Shown here: in pieces, positions 15,773-24,687 of the stretch
Layout: each line of letters opens with the position of its first letter
Position numbering within the stretch: the stretch's first letter is position 1
Assembly (NCBI GenBank): GCA_900555835.1
Contig: USMK01000009.1
Coordinates: 1-54,454 of the forward strand
DNA length: 54,454 bases
From: an uncultured Clostridium sp.
GTDB taxonomy: Bacteria; Bacillota; Clostridia; TANB77; CAG-508
Direction: 5' to 3'
Program-made: the position numbers and the translations under genes
The notes under the pieces: model-generated
Told to the model about the DNA's origin: nothing
The model's database searches: none
The model's input: only the letters and a program-made list of their open reading frames with translations

Positions 15773-17098
15773 TTATTCCAAGAATCCCTTGTAATGTCTC
15801 ATTACTAATTGTGATTCTAATTGTTGTACTATTTCTAGTGCTACACCAACTACGATAAGTATTGATGTTCCACCAAATGCAATATTCAAATCTGTAAATC
15901 TTATTAACATTGGTAGTATTGCAATTATTGCTAAGAAAACTGCACCAAACCAAGTTAATTTAGAAATTATAGAAGATAGATATTCAGTTGTTGGCTTTCC
16001 AGCCCTTATTCCTGGTATAAATCCTCCATTTTTCTTAATATTACTTGATACTTCTGCTGGGTTAAATGTTGCATATGTGTAGAAGAATGTAAATCCAACT
16101 ATCAATAGCAAATATACCACAGCATTAGCGATTGAATATCCTATTGGAATTCCAACAGATGTAGATGTTGCAATTGAGAACTTATATACACCTGCCCAGA
16201 ATCCAGTTTGTGTTGCTATATCTTTTACAAATATTTGTAAGAACATTGCAGGGAATGTCATAAATGCTGAAGCAAATATTATAGGCATAACTCCTGCCAT
16301 TGCTAATTTTAGAGGAATATGTGTGCTTTGTCCGCCATACATTTTTCTTCCTACTACTTTTTTAGCATATTGAACAGGTACTCTTCTTTCTGATTGTTGT
16401 ACAAATACTACTGCTGCAATTAAAATTACGGCTCCTATTAACAATCCAAGAGCTGTTATCAATCCAGCTGTATTAAATCCTGCATCTGTAAATATTAAAT
16501 CTTTTAGTGTTACTAAAAATCCTGGTAAACCAGATATAATACCTACAAAGATTAGCATTGAAATACCATTTCCGACACCTTTTTCAGTAATTTGTTCTCC
16601 TAACCACATTAGGATAGAAGTTCCTGCTACTAAACTTAACACAACTGTAAGTCCAGTCATAAATCCTGTATTTATAAATATTCCTGTACTCTTATATGAT
16701 ATATATATTCCAGCAGCTTCAACTGTTGCTAAAACAATCATAAGAGCTTTTGTATATTTATTTATTTTAGCTCTTCCAGCTTCTCCGCCTTCCTTCATCA
16801 TTTTTTCAAGTGAAGGGACTATCATTCCAAGTAATTGAATTACTATTGATGCTGTAATATATGGTGTTATTGACATAGCGAAAATTGATAATCTAGAAAA
16901 AGCACCTCCGGAAATGATATCAATCAATCCAGAGATTCCATTTGCAGATGATTTCATTTCTTCATTTAATGCAATCGTATCTACTCCTGGTACGGCTATA
17001 TAACAACCTAATCTAAAAATAACTATTAACAATAATACATATAATAATTTCTTTCTAACATCAGGTGTTTTTAGTGCGTTTTTTATTGTTTTAAACAA
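15773..17098 (-). CDS. secY: Preprotein translocase channel SecY
   Basis: SecY is the ten-helix protein-conducting channel of the plasma membrane and partner of SecA. The 441-residue sequence has the conserved early motif LGCYIAVPGVD, the GVGNGISMLIF stretch, and the cytoplasmic loop region around VPVQYAKKVVGRKMYGG. The start is TTG at 17098, immediately after the rplO stop codon, with GAGGTGA as ribosome-binding site, indicating translational coupling. Confidence 0.98.
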   Translation of the reverse strand: MFKTIKNALKTPDVRKKLLYVLLLIVIFRLGCYIAVPGVDTIALNEEMKSSANGISGLIDIISGGAFSRLSIFAMSITPYITASIVIQLLGMIVPSLEKMMKEGGEAGRAKINKYTKALMIVLATVEAAGIYISYKSTGIFINTGFMTGLTVVLSLVAGTSILMWLGEQITEKGVGNGISMLIFVGIISGLPGFLVTLKDLIFTDAGFNTAGLITALGLLIGAVILIAAVVFVQQSERRVPVQYAKKVVGRKMYGGQSTHIPLKLAMAGVMPIIFASAFMTFPAMFLQIFVKDIATQTGFWAGVYKFSIATSTSVGIPIGYSIANAVVYLLLIVGFTFFYTYATFNPAEVSSNIKKNGGFIPGIRAGKPTTEYLSSIISKLTWFGAVFLAIIAILPMLIRFTDLNIAFGGTSILIVVGVALEIVQQLESQLVMRHYKGFLE

Positions 17099-17533
17099 CT
17101 AAATCACCTCAGTCTTTCCACCAAGAGCTTCTATTTTCTCTTGTGCAGATTTAGTAAATCTTTTTGCCTTAACAGTTAATTTCTTTTCTAGACTTCCAGT
17201 ACCAATTACAACTATACCATCATTGATTTTGCTAATTATTCCATCAGCAAGTAAGCTTTCAGCTGTTACTTCTTCTGATTTAGCTCTGTTTAACATTGTT
17301 AATGTAACTTCTGTATAGTTTTTAGCGTGGATATTTGTAAATCCTCTTTTTGGTAATCTTCTATATAAAGGTGTTTGACCTCCTTCAAAACCACGTCTTA
17401 CTCCGCCACCTGATCTTGATTTTTGTCCTTTATGTCCTCTTCCAGAAGTTTTTCCAAGTCCTGAACCAACTCCACGTCCAACTCTTTTTCTTGTTTCTTT
17501 TTTTACTGCTGGTTTTAATTCACCTAATTCCAT
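17099..17533 (-). CDS. rplO: 50S ribosomal protein L15
   Basis: L15 is a large-subunit assembly protein. The 144-residue sequence shows the glycine/arginine-rich N-terminus (RVGRGVGSGLGKTSGRGHKG), then PLYRRLPKRGF. It follows rpsE directly; the usual rpmD (L30) gene between them is absent. Confidence 0.97.
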   Translation of the reverse strand: MELGELKPAVKKETRKRVGRGVGSGLGKTSGRGHKGQKSRSGGGVRRGFEGGQTPLYRRLPKRGFTNIHAKNYTEVTLTMLNRAKSEEVTAESLLADGIISKINDGIVVIGTGSLEKKLTVKAKRFTKSAQEKIEALGGKTEVI

Positions 17534-17579
17534 TTATGTTCGCACCTCCTATTTATCTTTTGAAATACTTTAATATAAA

Positions 17580-18068
17580 TTAAAGTATTTCTTCTACTTT
17601 CTTTCCTCTTTTTTTAGCAATTTCTTCTGCTGTCTTCATATTTTCAAGAGCATTTAATGTAGCATATACTACGTTTCTAGGATTGTTTGTTCCTATAACC
17701 TTAGTTTTAATATCTCTATAACCAGCAAGTTCTAGAACTGGTCTTACGCTTCCTCCTGCAATAAGTCCACTACCTTTTTCTCCTGGTTTTAATAATACAC
17801 TTGCACTTCCAAATTTACCAACATATTCGTGTGGTATTGTTGTTCCTACTATTGGAACTTGTATTAAGTTCTTTTTAGCTTCTTCAATGGCTTTTTTTAT
17901 AGCATCTGGAACTTCGGCAGCTTTACCATTTCCAACACCAACATTACCATTTCCGTCACCAACTACAACTAATGCGCTAAATCTAAAAGTTCTACCACCT
18001 TTAACAACCTTAGCAACTCTGTTTATAGCAACAACTTTCTCTTTTAATTCTACTGAATTCTCTTCCAT
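17580..18068 (-). CDS. rpsE: 30S ribosomal protein S5
   Basis: S5 helps form the mRNA entry channel and contributes to decoding accuracy. ATG 18068 (MEENSVELKEKVVAINRV) is chosen because AAAGGAG lies 8 nt upstream, giving 162 residues; an in-frame upstream start at 18101 has no ribosome-binding site. It contains KVVKGGRTFRFSALVVVGDG and the second-domain GSVRPVLELAG. The 46-nt gap to rplO is too short to contain rpmD. Confidence 0.97.
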   Translation of the reverse strand: MEENSVELKEKVVAINRVAKVVKGGRTFRFSALVVVGDGNGNVGVGNGKAAEVPDAIKKAIEEAKKNLIQVPIVGTTIPHEYVGKFGSASVLLKPGEKGSGLIAGGSVRPVLELAGYRDIKTKVIGTNNPRNVVYATLNALENMKTAEEIAKKRGKKVEEIL

Positions 18069-18157
18069 TAAAGTTTCTCCTTTCTTAGTCCAAATTACCA
18101 AATCTATTTCTATTTACAATAGATTTGCCCTTTGACATATTTTTATGAATTTCATTT

Positions 18158-18517
18158 TTAGAATTCTAATCCGCCTTCTCTTGCAGCTTCTGCTAATTCT
18201 TTTACAACTCCGTGGTATATGTATCCACCTCTATCAAAAACTACTGTTTTAATGTCTTTTTCTAACGCTCTTTTAGCAATTAAAGCTCCTAATTCTTTTG
18301 CAGCTTCTTTATTGCTGTGTTTTGTTTTTATTTCTTTATCAAGAGTAGATGCACTAACTAATGTTGTAGCCTTTACATCATCTATAACTTGAACATATAA
18401 ATTATTATTGCTTCTATATACACAAAGTCTTGGACGTTCTGCTGTTCCAGATATTTTTGTTCTAACTCTTGCATGTCTTCTTACTCTTTGTTCTTTTCTG
18501 TCTATCTTTGATATCAT
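18158..18517 (-). CDS. rplR: 50S ribosomal protein L18
   Basis: L18 binds 5S rRNA in the central protuberance together with L5. The 119-residue sequence has the arginine-rich N-terminus (RKEQRVRRHARVRTKISG), PRLCVYRSNNNLYVQVIDD, and the C-terminal FDRGGYIYHGVVKELAEAAREGGLEF. Length is typical. Confidence 0.97.
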   Translation of the reverse strand: MISKIDRKEQRVRRHARVRTKISGTAERPRLCVYRSNNNLYVQVIDDVKATTLVSASTLDKEIKTKHSNKEAAKELGALIAKRALEKDIKTVVFDRGGYIYHGVVKELAEAAREGGLEF

Positions 18518-18554
18518 TTATTTTTCACCTCTTTACATAAATGTTTTTGTAATT

Positions 18555-19094
18555 TTATTTCTTACCAGCTTTACCTTCTTTACGTCTAATAACTTCCTCA
18601 GCATATTTAATACCTTTACCTCTATATACCTCTGGTGGTCTCTTTGTTCTTATAACAGCTGCTGTTTGACCAACTAATTCTTTGTCGATACCTCTTACAA
18701 TTATTGTATTTGGATTTGGAACTTCAAAAGTGATTCCTTCTGGTGCTTCCATTTCTACTGGGTGTGAATATCCAAGTGTAAGTACTAATTTTGTACCACT
18801 TTTTTGTGCTCTATATCCAACACCATTTATTTCTAGTTGTCTTGTAAATTCATTAGTAGTACCTTCAATCATATTAGCTAATAAAGTTCTTGTTAATCCG
18901 TGTAAAGCTCTGTTTTTTGGTTCATCATCACATCTTGTTAATGTTATTATTTTATCTTCCATTGCAATATTGATATTTTTATGGAATTCTTTTGATAATG
19001 TTCCTTTTGGACCTTTTACTGTTACGGCATTACCATCTATTTTAACTTCTACACCGTCTGGAACTACTATTGGTTTGTTTCCGATTCTTGACAT
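18555..19094 (-). CDS. rplF: 50S ribosomal protein L6
   Basis: L6 binds near the sarcin-ricin loop. The 179-residue protein has two similar domains, begins MSRIGNKPIVVPDGV and contains the C-terminal signature KRPPEVYRGKGIKYAEEVIRRKEGK (positions about 150-175). It lies between rpsH and rplR, as is standard. Confidence 0.97.
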   Translation of the reverse strand: MSRIGNKPIVVPDGVEVKIDGNAVTVKGPKGTLSKEFHKNINIAMEDKIITLTRCDDEPKNRALHGLTRTLLANMIEGTTNEFTRQLEINGVGYRAQKSGTKLVLTLGYSHPVEMEAPEGITFEVPNPNTIIVRGIDKELVGQTAAVIRTKRPPEVYRGKGIKYAEEVIRRKEGKAGKK

Positions 19095-19126
19095 CGTGTA
19101 TTTTCCTCCATTCTTTTTAATATTTA

Positions 19127-19525
19127 TTACCAGATATAAGCTAATACTTCTCCGCCTATACCTTTTGCTCTTGCTTCTCTGTCTGTCATTAACCCTTGTG
19201 ATGTTGAGATTATAGCTATTCCTAAACCATTTAAAACTTTTGGTAATTCGTCTTTTGCTGCATATATTCTTAATCCTGGTTTACTGATTCTTTTTAATCC
19301 AGCTATTACCTTTTTACCTTTTTCGTCATATTTTAATGTTATTCTTATTATTCCTTGTGTTTCATTTTCTATTTCTTCGAAAGCTTTTATATATCCTTCA
19401 TCTAATAATATTTGTGCAATTGATTTTTTCATATTTGATGCTGGTATATCAACTGTTTTGAATTTAGATGTACTTGCATTTCTAATTCTAGTTAACATAT
19501 CTGCTATTGGGTCAGTAATATTCAT
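19127..19525 (-). CDS. rpsH: 30S ribosomal protein S8
   Basis: S8 binds helix 21 of 16S rRNA and, in enterobacteria, represses the spc operon. The 132-residue sequence starts MNITDPIADMLTRIRNA and has the C-terminal STSQGLMTDREARAKGIGGE motif. Length and place are normal. Confidence 0.97.
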   Translation of the reverse strand: MNITDPIADMLTRIRNASTSKFKTVDIPASNMKKSIAQILLDEGYIKAFEEIENETQGIIRITLKYDEKGKKVIAGLKRISKPGLRIYAAKDELPKVLNGLGIAIISTSQGLMTDREARAKGIGGEVLAYIW

Positions 19526-19558
19526 TCTAGTCTTTACCTCCTTCTTAATATTTTAAGT

Positions 19559-19744
19559 TTACCAACTTGATTTTTTTATACCTGGAATTTCACCTTTATG
19601 TGCTAATTCTCTAAAACATATACGGCATATTCCAAATTTTCTTATATAAGCATGTGGTCTACCACAAATTTTGCATCTATTGTAATATCTTGTTTGATAT
19701 TTTGGTTCTCTTTGTTGTTTTATAATCATTGATTTTTTAGCCAT
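19559..19744 (-). CDS. rpsN: 30S ribosomal protein S14, zinc-binding form
   Basis: S14 is a 30S head protein. At 61 residues this is the short type Z (rpsZ-like) form with a zinc knuckle CKICGR...CRICFREL (CX2C-X12-CX2C, about residues 24-43). No zinc-independent paralogue is seen in this window. Confidence 0.97.
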   Translation of the reverse strand: MAKKSMIIKQQREPKYQTRYYNRCKICGRPHAYIRKFGICRICFRELAHKGEIPGIKKSSW

Positions 19745-19830
19745 TTGCTTTAATTCCTCCTTTAATATGTTAGGGGACTAAGTTTTAAAATTATCTATAT
19801 TCTAAAACTTGCTACCTAATTATTTAAATT

Positions 19831-20370
19831 TTAAACTCTAAATGGCATTCCAAGAAGAGTTAATAATTCTTTTGCTTCTTCGTCTGTTTGTGCTGTTGTT
19901 ACAAATATAATATCCATACCTCTTATTTTATCTATTTTATCATATTCGATTTCTGGGAATATTAATTGTTCTTTAACTCCCATTGAATAGTTACCTCTAC
20001 CGTCAAAAGAATTAGCTGATACTCCTCTAAAATCTCTAACTCTTGGAAGTGCAACATTGAATAATTTGTATGCAAAATCATACATTTTTCCACTTCTTAG
20101 TGTTACTTTACATCCAACTTTTGCACCTTCTCTTAATTTAAATGCTGCAATTGATTTTTTAGCTTTTGTAACAACTGGTTTTTGACCTGTTATTAAACTT
20201 ATATCATTTATAGCATTATCTAATGATTTTGGGTTGTCTTTTATATCTCCTAACCCTACGTTTATAATGATTTTTTCTAATTTTGGCACTTGCATAACAG
20301 ATTTATAATTAAATTTTTTCATTAATGCAGGTATTACTTCTTTTTCATATTGTTCTCTTAATTTTTCCAT
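19831..20370 (-). CDS. rplE: 50S ribosomal protein L5
   Basis: L5 binds 5S rRNA and contacts the P-site tRNA. The 179-residue sequence has KLEKIIINVGLGD (about residues 30-42), GQKPVVTKAKKSIAAFKLREG, and the C-terminal FVTTAQTDEEAKELLTLLGMPF. Length is typical. Confidence 0.98.
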   Translation of the reverse strand: MEKLREQYEKEVIPALMKKFNYKSVMQVPKLEKIIINVGLGDIKDNPKSLDNAINDISLITGQKPVVTKAKKSIAAFKLREGAKVGCKVTLRSGKMYDFAYKLFNVALPRVRDFRGVSANSFDGRGNYSMGVKEQLIFPEIEYDKIDKIRGMDIIFVTTAQTDEEAKELLTLLGMPFRV

Positions 20371-20391
20371 TATAACTTAGAGCCTCCTTCC

Positions 20392-20700
20392 TTATTTTAT
20401 TTTTGTACCACATTTTCTGCAAACACGTACTTTATTATCTTTTTCAACTTCATAACCAATTCTTGTTGGTTTGTTACATTTTGGGCATACTACTGCAAGT
20501 TTACTGCTATGAATAGCTGATTCAATGCTTAGTATTCCACCTTCTTCACCTTGTTTTCTAGGTTTAACATGTTTTTTTCTTACATTAATACCTTTAACTA
20601 TTACTTTTTCAGTTTTTGGTATTACTTCTAAAACTTCACCAGTTTTTCCTTTATCATTTCCAGATAAAACTTGAACTGTATCTCCTTTTTTTATCTTCAT
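20392..20700 (-). CDS. rplX: 50S ribosomal protein L24
   Basis: L24 is an assembly-initiating protein with a KOW domain. The 102-residue sequence opens MKIKKGDTVQVLSGNDKGKTG, includes NVRKKHVKPRKQGEEGGI, and ends with a four-cysteine zinc-like site (CPKC...CRKCG), common in Firmicutes L24. Confidence 0.97.
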   Translation of the reverse strand: MKIKKGDTVQVLSGNDKGKTGEVLEVIPKTEKVIVKGINVRKKHVKPRKQGEEGGILSIESAIHSSKLAVVCPKCNKPTRIGYEVEKDNKVRVCRKCGTKIK

Positions 20701-20733
20701 TAAAGATTTCTCCTTTCTACTGCAATCTCCATT

Positions 20734-21102
20734 TTATAATACTTCTGGTGCTAATGAAAGAATTTTCATATAGTTCTTATCTCTTAATTCTCTTGCAACT
20801 GGTCCAAATATACGAGTACCCTTTGGATTTCCGTCATCTTTTATAATTACAGCTGCGTTTTCATCAAATTTAATATAAGAACCATCTTGTCTTCTAGCGC
20901 CTTTTTTTGTTCTAACTACTACTGCTTTTACAACTTCACCTTTTTTTACAACGCCTCCTGGTGTAGCATCTTTAACAGAAGCTATTATTATATCACCAAT
21001 TCTAGCATATTTTCTGTATGAACCGCCTAAACATCTAATGCACATAATTTCTTTTGCGCCTGTGTTGTCAGCTACTTTTAATATTGATTGTTGTTGTACC
21101 AT
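20734..21102 (-). CDS. rplN: 50S ribosomal protein L14
   Basis: L14 forms intersubunit bridge B8 and binds the silencing factor RsfS. The 122-residue sequence starts MVQQQSILKVADNTGAKEIM and ends IFGPVARELRDKNYMKILSLAPEVL; this is an exact family length. Confidence 0.98.
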   Translation of the reverse strand: MVQQQSILKVADNTGAKEIMCIRCLGGSYRKYARIGDIIIASVKDATPGGVVKKGEVVKAVVVRTKKGARRQDGSYIKFDENAAVIIKDDGNPKGTRIFGPVARELRDKNYMKILSLAPEVL

Positions 21103-21129
21103 TGGTATAGTCCTCCTTCTCTATATTTC

Positions 21130-21393
21130 TTATTTTACATCAGCCTTTTCCATTATTTCTACAACTCTCCATCTTTTATCTTTTGAAAGAGGTCTTGTTT
21201 CCATAACTTTAACTTTGTCTCCAACTTTGCACGCATTTTCTTCGTCGTGTGCTTTTAATTTATATGTTCTTTTTACTATTTTTCCATATAATTTATGTTT
21301 TACGTTAGTTTCAACTGATACCACAACTGTTTTATCCATTTTATCAGATGTAACAGTTCCTATCATAACTTTACGAAGATTTCTCTCTGCCAT
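21130..21393 (-). CDS. rpsQ: 30S ribosomal protein S17
   Basis: S17 is an OB-fold primary 16S rRNA-binding protein. The 87-residue sequence has MIGTVTSDKMDKTVVVSVE and the signature KVGDKVKVMETRPLSKDKRWRVVE. It lies between rpmC and rplN. Confidence 0.97.
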   Translation of the reverse strand: MAERNLRKVMIGTVTSDKMDKTVVVSVETNVKHKLYGKIVKRTYKLKAHDEENACKVGDKVKVMETRPLSKDKRWRVVEIMEKADVK

Positions 21394-21432
21394 TGAAATT
21401 TCTCCTTTCTTTTAGAGATTAAATTATTAGAA

Positions 21433-21639
21433 CTAAGCTTTTTGTTCTGCTAATTCTCTTTCTCTAAGAATTGTTTTTATTTTAGCTATATCTTTTTTTA
21501 CTTCTTTTATTTTCATTGGATTGTCTAATCCATTTGTTGCTAGACTAAATCTTAATTTGAATAATTCTGATTTTAATTCGTCTAGTTCTTTTTCTAACTC
21601 TGGTGAAGACATTTCTCTTATTTTATTTATCTTCATCAT
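21433..21639 (-). CDS. rpmC: 50S ribosomal protein L29
   Basis: L29 is a small helical-hairpin protein at the tunnel exit, where SRP and trigger factor dock. The start is taken at ATG 21639 (MMKINKIREMSSPEL), 5 nt after AGGTGG; ATG 21636 is equally possible, and the GTG codons further upstream lie within the ribosome-binding site. The product is about 68 residues and contains KLRFSLATNGLDNPMKIKEVKKDIAKIKTILRER-type helices. It overlaps the 3' end of rplP by 17 nt. Confidence 0.95.
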   Translation of the reverse strand: MMKINKIREMSSPELEKELDELKSELFKLRFSLATNGLDNPMKIKEVKKDIAKIKTILRERELAEQKA

Positions 21640-22066
21640 TATCACCACCTACTTCAATTTCTTTGCTTACGAATTTAGCTGTTACAGGTAGTTTGTGCAT
21701 AGCAAGTCTTAATGCTTCTCTTGCAGTTTCCTCTGGAACTCCTGCTATTTCAAACATTACTCTTCCTGGTTTTACTACTGCTACCCAATACTCTGGAGCC
21801 CCTTTACCTTTACCCATACGAGTTTCAGCTGGTTTCTTTGTAATTGGCTTATCTGGGAAAACTTTTATCCAAACTTTTCCTCCTCTTTTTATAAAACGAG
21901 TCATAGCCACACGAGCAGCCTCTATTTGGTTAGAAGTAATCCATCCTGCCTCTGTTGCTTGTAATCCGTATTCTCCATCAGTTACTTTTGTTCCTCTTGT
22001 TGCTTTTCCTCTATTTCTACCTTTTTGCATTTTTCTATATTTGCTTCTTTTTGGCATTACTGGCAT
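21623..22066 (-). CDS. rplP: 50S ribosomal protein L16
   Basis: L16 shapes the A-site region of the large subunit. The 147-residue sequence has MPKRSKYRKMQKGRNRGKA, ARVAMTRFIKRGGKVWIKVFPDKPITKKPAETRMGKGKG spread over about residues 45-85, and EVAGVPEE-like FEIAGVPEETAREALRLA. The start codon overlaps the rpsC stop as TAATG, indicating translational coupling. Confidence 0.97.
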   Translation of the reverse strand: MPVMPKRSKYRKMQKGRNRGKATRGTKVTDGEYGLQATEAGWITSNQIEAARVAMTRFIKRGGKVWIKVFPDKPITKKPAETRMGKGKGAPEYWVAVVKPGRVMFEIAGVPEETAREALRLAMHKLPVTAKFVSKEIEVGGDNDEDK

Positions 22067-22728
22067 TATTCCTCGCCTCCTTTTGCTAACTCTTTTTTCT
22101 TACCAAGAACTTCTCCTTTGTAGATCCAAACTTTAACACCTATTTTTCCATAAGTTGTATCAGCTTCATAGAAACCATAGTCTATATCAGCTCTTAAAGT
22201 TTGTAAAGGAATTGTTCCTTCTTTGTAGAATTCAGTTCTTGCCATATCAGCTCCACCTAATCTACCAGATACTGATGTTTTTATTCCAAGAGCTCCTGCT
22301 TTCATTGTTTTTTGCATTGCTTGTTTCATAGCTCTTCTGAATGAAATTCTCTTTTCAAGTTGAGCACAAATATTTTCAGCAACTAATTGCGCATCTAAAT
22401 CAATATTCTTAACCTCAACTATATTTAGGCTAACATCTTTGCCTATCAATTTTTGTAATTCAGCTTTTGTTGTTTCTGCTAGGTTTCCACCTTTACCAAT
22501 TACTAATCCTGGTTTAGCAGTATAAACATTTACTTTTACAATTTTTGCTGTTCTTTCGATTTCTATTTTAGAAATTCCAGCAGCAAATAATTTCTTTTTA
22601 AGTAATTCACGGATTTTGTAGTCTTCTATTAAATAATCACTAAATTTATTAGAATCTGCATACCATTTTGAGTCCCAATCTTTAATGATACCAACTCTTA
22701 ATCCATGTGGATGCATTTTTTGTCCCAT
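22066..22728 (-). CDS. rpsC: 30S ribosomal protein S3
   Basis: S3 forms the mRNA entry pore with S4 and S5. The 220-residue sequence opens MGQKMHPHGLRVGIIKDWDSKW, has the KH-domain GLVIGKGGNLAE loop, and the C-terminal RTEFYKEGTIPLQTLRADIDYG region. Its stop overlaps the rplP start. Confidence 0.98.
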   Translation of the reverse strand: MGQKMHPHGLRVGIIKDWDSKWYADSNKFSDYLIEDYKIRELLKKKLFAAGISKIEIERTAKIVKVNVYTAKPGLVIGKGGNLAETTKAELQKLIGKDVSLNIVEVKNIDLDAQLVAENICAQLEKRISFRRAMKQAMQKTMKAGALGIKTSVSGRLGGADMARTEFYKEGTIPLQTLRADIDYGFYEADTTYGKIGVKVWIYKGEVLGKKKELAKGGEE

Positions 22729-22748
22729 TTTTTACGTTCCTCCTATCT

Positions 22749-23108
22749 TTATTCTCTTTCTCTTAAAACGATTGTTATATGGCTTGTTCTTTTTCTGATT
22801 CTTACTGCTGAACCTTTTGCAGCTGGTCTAATTCTTTTTAATGTAGGGCCTTGGTTTGCATATATTTCAGCAACATATAACTTATTAACGTCCATTTTAT
22901 GATTGTTTTCAGCATTTGCCATTGCTGATTTTAATAATTTTTCTATAATTTCAGATGATGCTTTTGGTGTGAACTTAACTATTGCTAAGGCTTCACTTGC
23001 ATCTTTTCCTCTTATTAAATCTGCTACTATTTTAACTTTTCTTGCTGATATTCTAGCATATTTAAGTTCTGCTCTTGCTTCTACTTTCTTTTCTTGCATT
23101 TCTTGCAC
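22749..23108 (-). CDS. rplV: 50S ribosomal protein L22
   Basis: L22 lines the exit tunnel through a long beta-hairpin. The 119-residue sequence has ARISARKVKIVADLIRGK and the hairpin segment GPTLKRIRPAAKGSAVRIRKRTSHIT. The start is GTG 23108, 7 nt after GGAGGG. Confidence 0.97.
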   Translation of the reverse strand: MQEMQEKKVEARAELKYARISARKVKIVADLIRGKDASEALAIVKFTPKASSEIIEKLLKSAMANAENNHKMDVNKLYVAEIYANQGPTLKRIRPAAKGSAVRIRKRTSHITIVLRERE

Positions 23109-23137
23109 GATATTTCCCTCCTTTATGTGAGATTTAT

Positions 23138-23416
23138 TTATTTAACTGATGTTGTCTTGTCTCCTGAATGACCTTTGAAAGTTCTTGTTGGCGCAAATTC
23201 TCCTAATTTATGACCAATCATTTCTTCTGATATATAAATTGGAATATGCTTTCTTCCGTCATGAACAGCTATTGTGTGTCCAACCATTTGTGGATATATA
23301 GTAGATGCTCTTGACCATGTTTTTAAAACGTCTTTCTTTCCTGTTTCATTCATAGCTTCAACTCTTTTTAATAGCTCTGGTGCTACAAAAGGTTTCTTTT
23401 TGCTTGATCTTGACAT
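23138..23416 (-). CDS. rpsS: 30S ribosomal protein S19
   Basis: S19 is a 30S head protein that forms intersubunit bridges with S13. The 92-residue sequence has the central signature TWSRASTIYPQMVGHTIAVHDGRKHIPIYISEEMIGHKLGEF across residues 33-75. Length is normal. Confidence 0.97.
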   Translation of the reverse strand: MSRSSKKKPFVAPELLKRVEAMNETGKKDVLKTWSRASTIYPQMVGHTIAVHDGRKHIPIYISEEMIGHKLGEFAPTRTFKGHSGDKTTSVK

Positions 23417-23456
23417 TTTTTCTTCTCCCTTCTTTATAGGATTTTAAGATATTTTT

Positions 23457-24284
23457 CTATTTTCTTCTCTTAACAATAAATTTATCAGATTGTTTATTTT
23501 TCTTTCTTGTTTTATATCCAAGTGCTGGTTTGCCCCAAGGAGTAAGTGGTCCAGGTCTACCAACTGGTGCTTTACCTTCACCACCACCATGAGGGTGATC
23601 GCAAGGGTTCATAACAGAACCTCTAACAGATGGTCTAATTCCCATATGTCTTTTTCTTCCAGCTTTACCTAATTTAATGTTTTCATAATCAGAATTTCCA
23701 ATTGTACCTATTGTAGCTCTACATCTAGCCATAACAAGTCTCATTTCTCCTGATGGAAGTCTTACGTGAGCATATTTACCTTCTTTTGCCATAAGTTGTG
23801 CTTCTTGTCCTGCAGCTCTTACTAGTTTTCCACCTTGTCCTGGATTTAATTCTATATTATGAATCATTGTACCAACTGGTATATTCTCGATTGGAAGACA
23901 GTTTCCTGGTTTAATATCTGCTTTTGGTCCAGATACAACTTTGTCTCCATCTTTTAATCCGATTGGAGCTAAAATATATGCTTTTTCTCCATCTTCATAT
24001 TGTATTAAAGCTATGTTAGCACTTCTGTTTGGATCATATTCGATTCCTATTACAGTTGCTACCATATCGTCTTTTTGACGTTTGAAATCTATAATTCTAT
24101 ATTTTTGTTTGTTTCCACCACCTTGATGTCTTACTGTTATTCTACCATATGAGTTTCTACCAGCATTTTTGCTTTTTTTAGCAAGCAATGATTTTTCTGG
24201 TGATTTTTTTGTTATTTCTTCAAATGTAGAAACAGTCATATTTCTTGTTGATGGTGTAATTGGTCTGTAATGTTTAATTCCCAT
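23457..24284 (-). CDS. rplB: 50S ribosomal protein L2
   Basis: L2 is a primary 23S rRNA-binding protein needed for peptidyl-transferase assembly. The 275-residue sequence opens MGIKHYRPITPSTRNMT and has the conserved C-terminal VMNPCDHPHGGGEGKAPVGR containing the key histidine. Length is typical. Confidence 0.98.
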   Translation of the reverse strand: MGIKHYRPITPSTRNMTVSTFEEITKKSPEKSLLAKKSKNAGRNSYGRITVRHQGGGNKQKYRIIDFKRQKDDMVATVIGIEYDPNRSANIALIQYEDGEKAYILAPIGLKDGDKVVSGPKADIKPGNCLPIENIPVGTMIHNIELNPGQGGKLVRAAGQEAQLMAKEGKYAHVRLPSGEMRLVMARCRATIGTIGNSDYENIKLGKAGRKRHMGIRPSVRGSVMNPCDHPHGGGEGKAPVGRPGPLTPWGKPALGYKTRKKNKQSDKFIVKRRK

Positions 24285-24339
24285 TTTAAAATTCTCTCCT
24301 TTATTTATTTTCCTAGTTTTTTCTAGATAATTTTATTTT

Positions 24340-24687
24340 TTAAACTCCTGTGAATTCATCAATTGCATCTTTGTATTTGTTAGCAACTTTAACTTCTTTT
24401 CCACCTTTTGCTAAATATTTGCTATCTTGTGGATTTGTATCAATTGTTACTATTGCTTTTTTCCAATCAGATGTTTTTCCTTGATGTACTCCAAATCTTT
24501 TTTGTTTTCCTCCAACATTCATTGTATTAACTTTTAATACTTTAACATTGAATAATTTTTCAACTGCTGTGGCAATTTGTATTTTTGTAGCTTTTTTAGC
24601 TACTTCAAAGGTATACTTTCCTTCTTGTAATGCTTCATTACTTTTTTCTGTTACTATTGGTCTTACTATAATATCTTCTGGTCTCAT
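24340..24687 (-). CDS. rplW: 50S ribosomal protein L23
   Basis: L23 sits at the tunnel exit and docks trigger factor and SRP. The 115-residue sequence has DIIVRPIVTEKSNEALQEGKYTFEVAKKATK near the N-terminus and VLKVNTMNVGGKQKRFG. Its start overlaps the rplD stop as TAATG. The C-terminus is slightly longer than the usual 95-100 residues. Confidence 0.96.
   Translation of the reverse strand: MRPEDIIVRPIVTEKSNEALQEGKYTFEVAKKATKIQIATAVEKLFNVKVLKVNTMNVGGKQKRFGVHQGKTSDWKKAIVTIDTNPQDSKYLAKGGKEVKVANKYKDAIDEFTGV

Noticed and set aside
15702..15953. 83-residue minus-strand frame over the end of secY
   Set aside because: It overlaps the well-conserved secY in a different frame and is rich in Asn/Thr/Ile, as expected of shadow translation.
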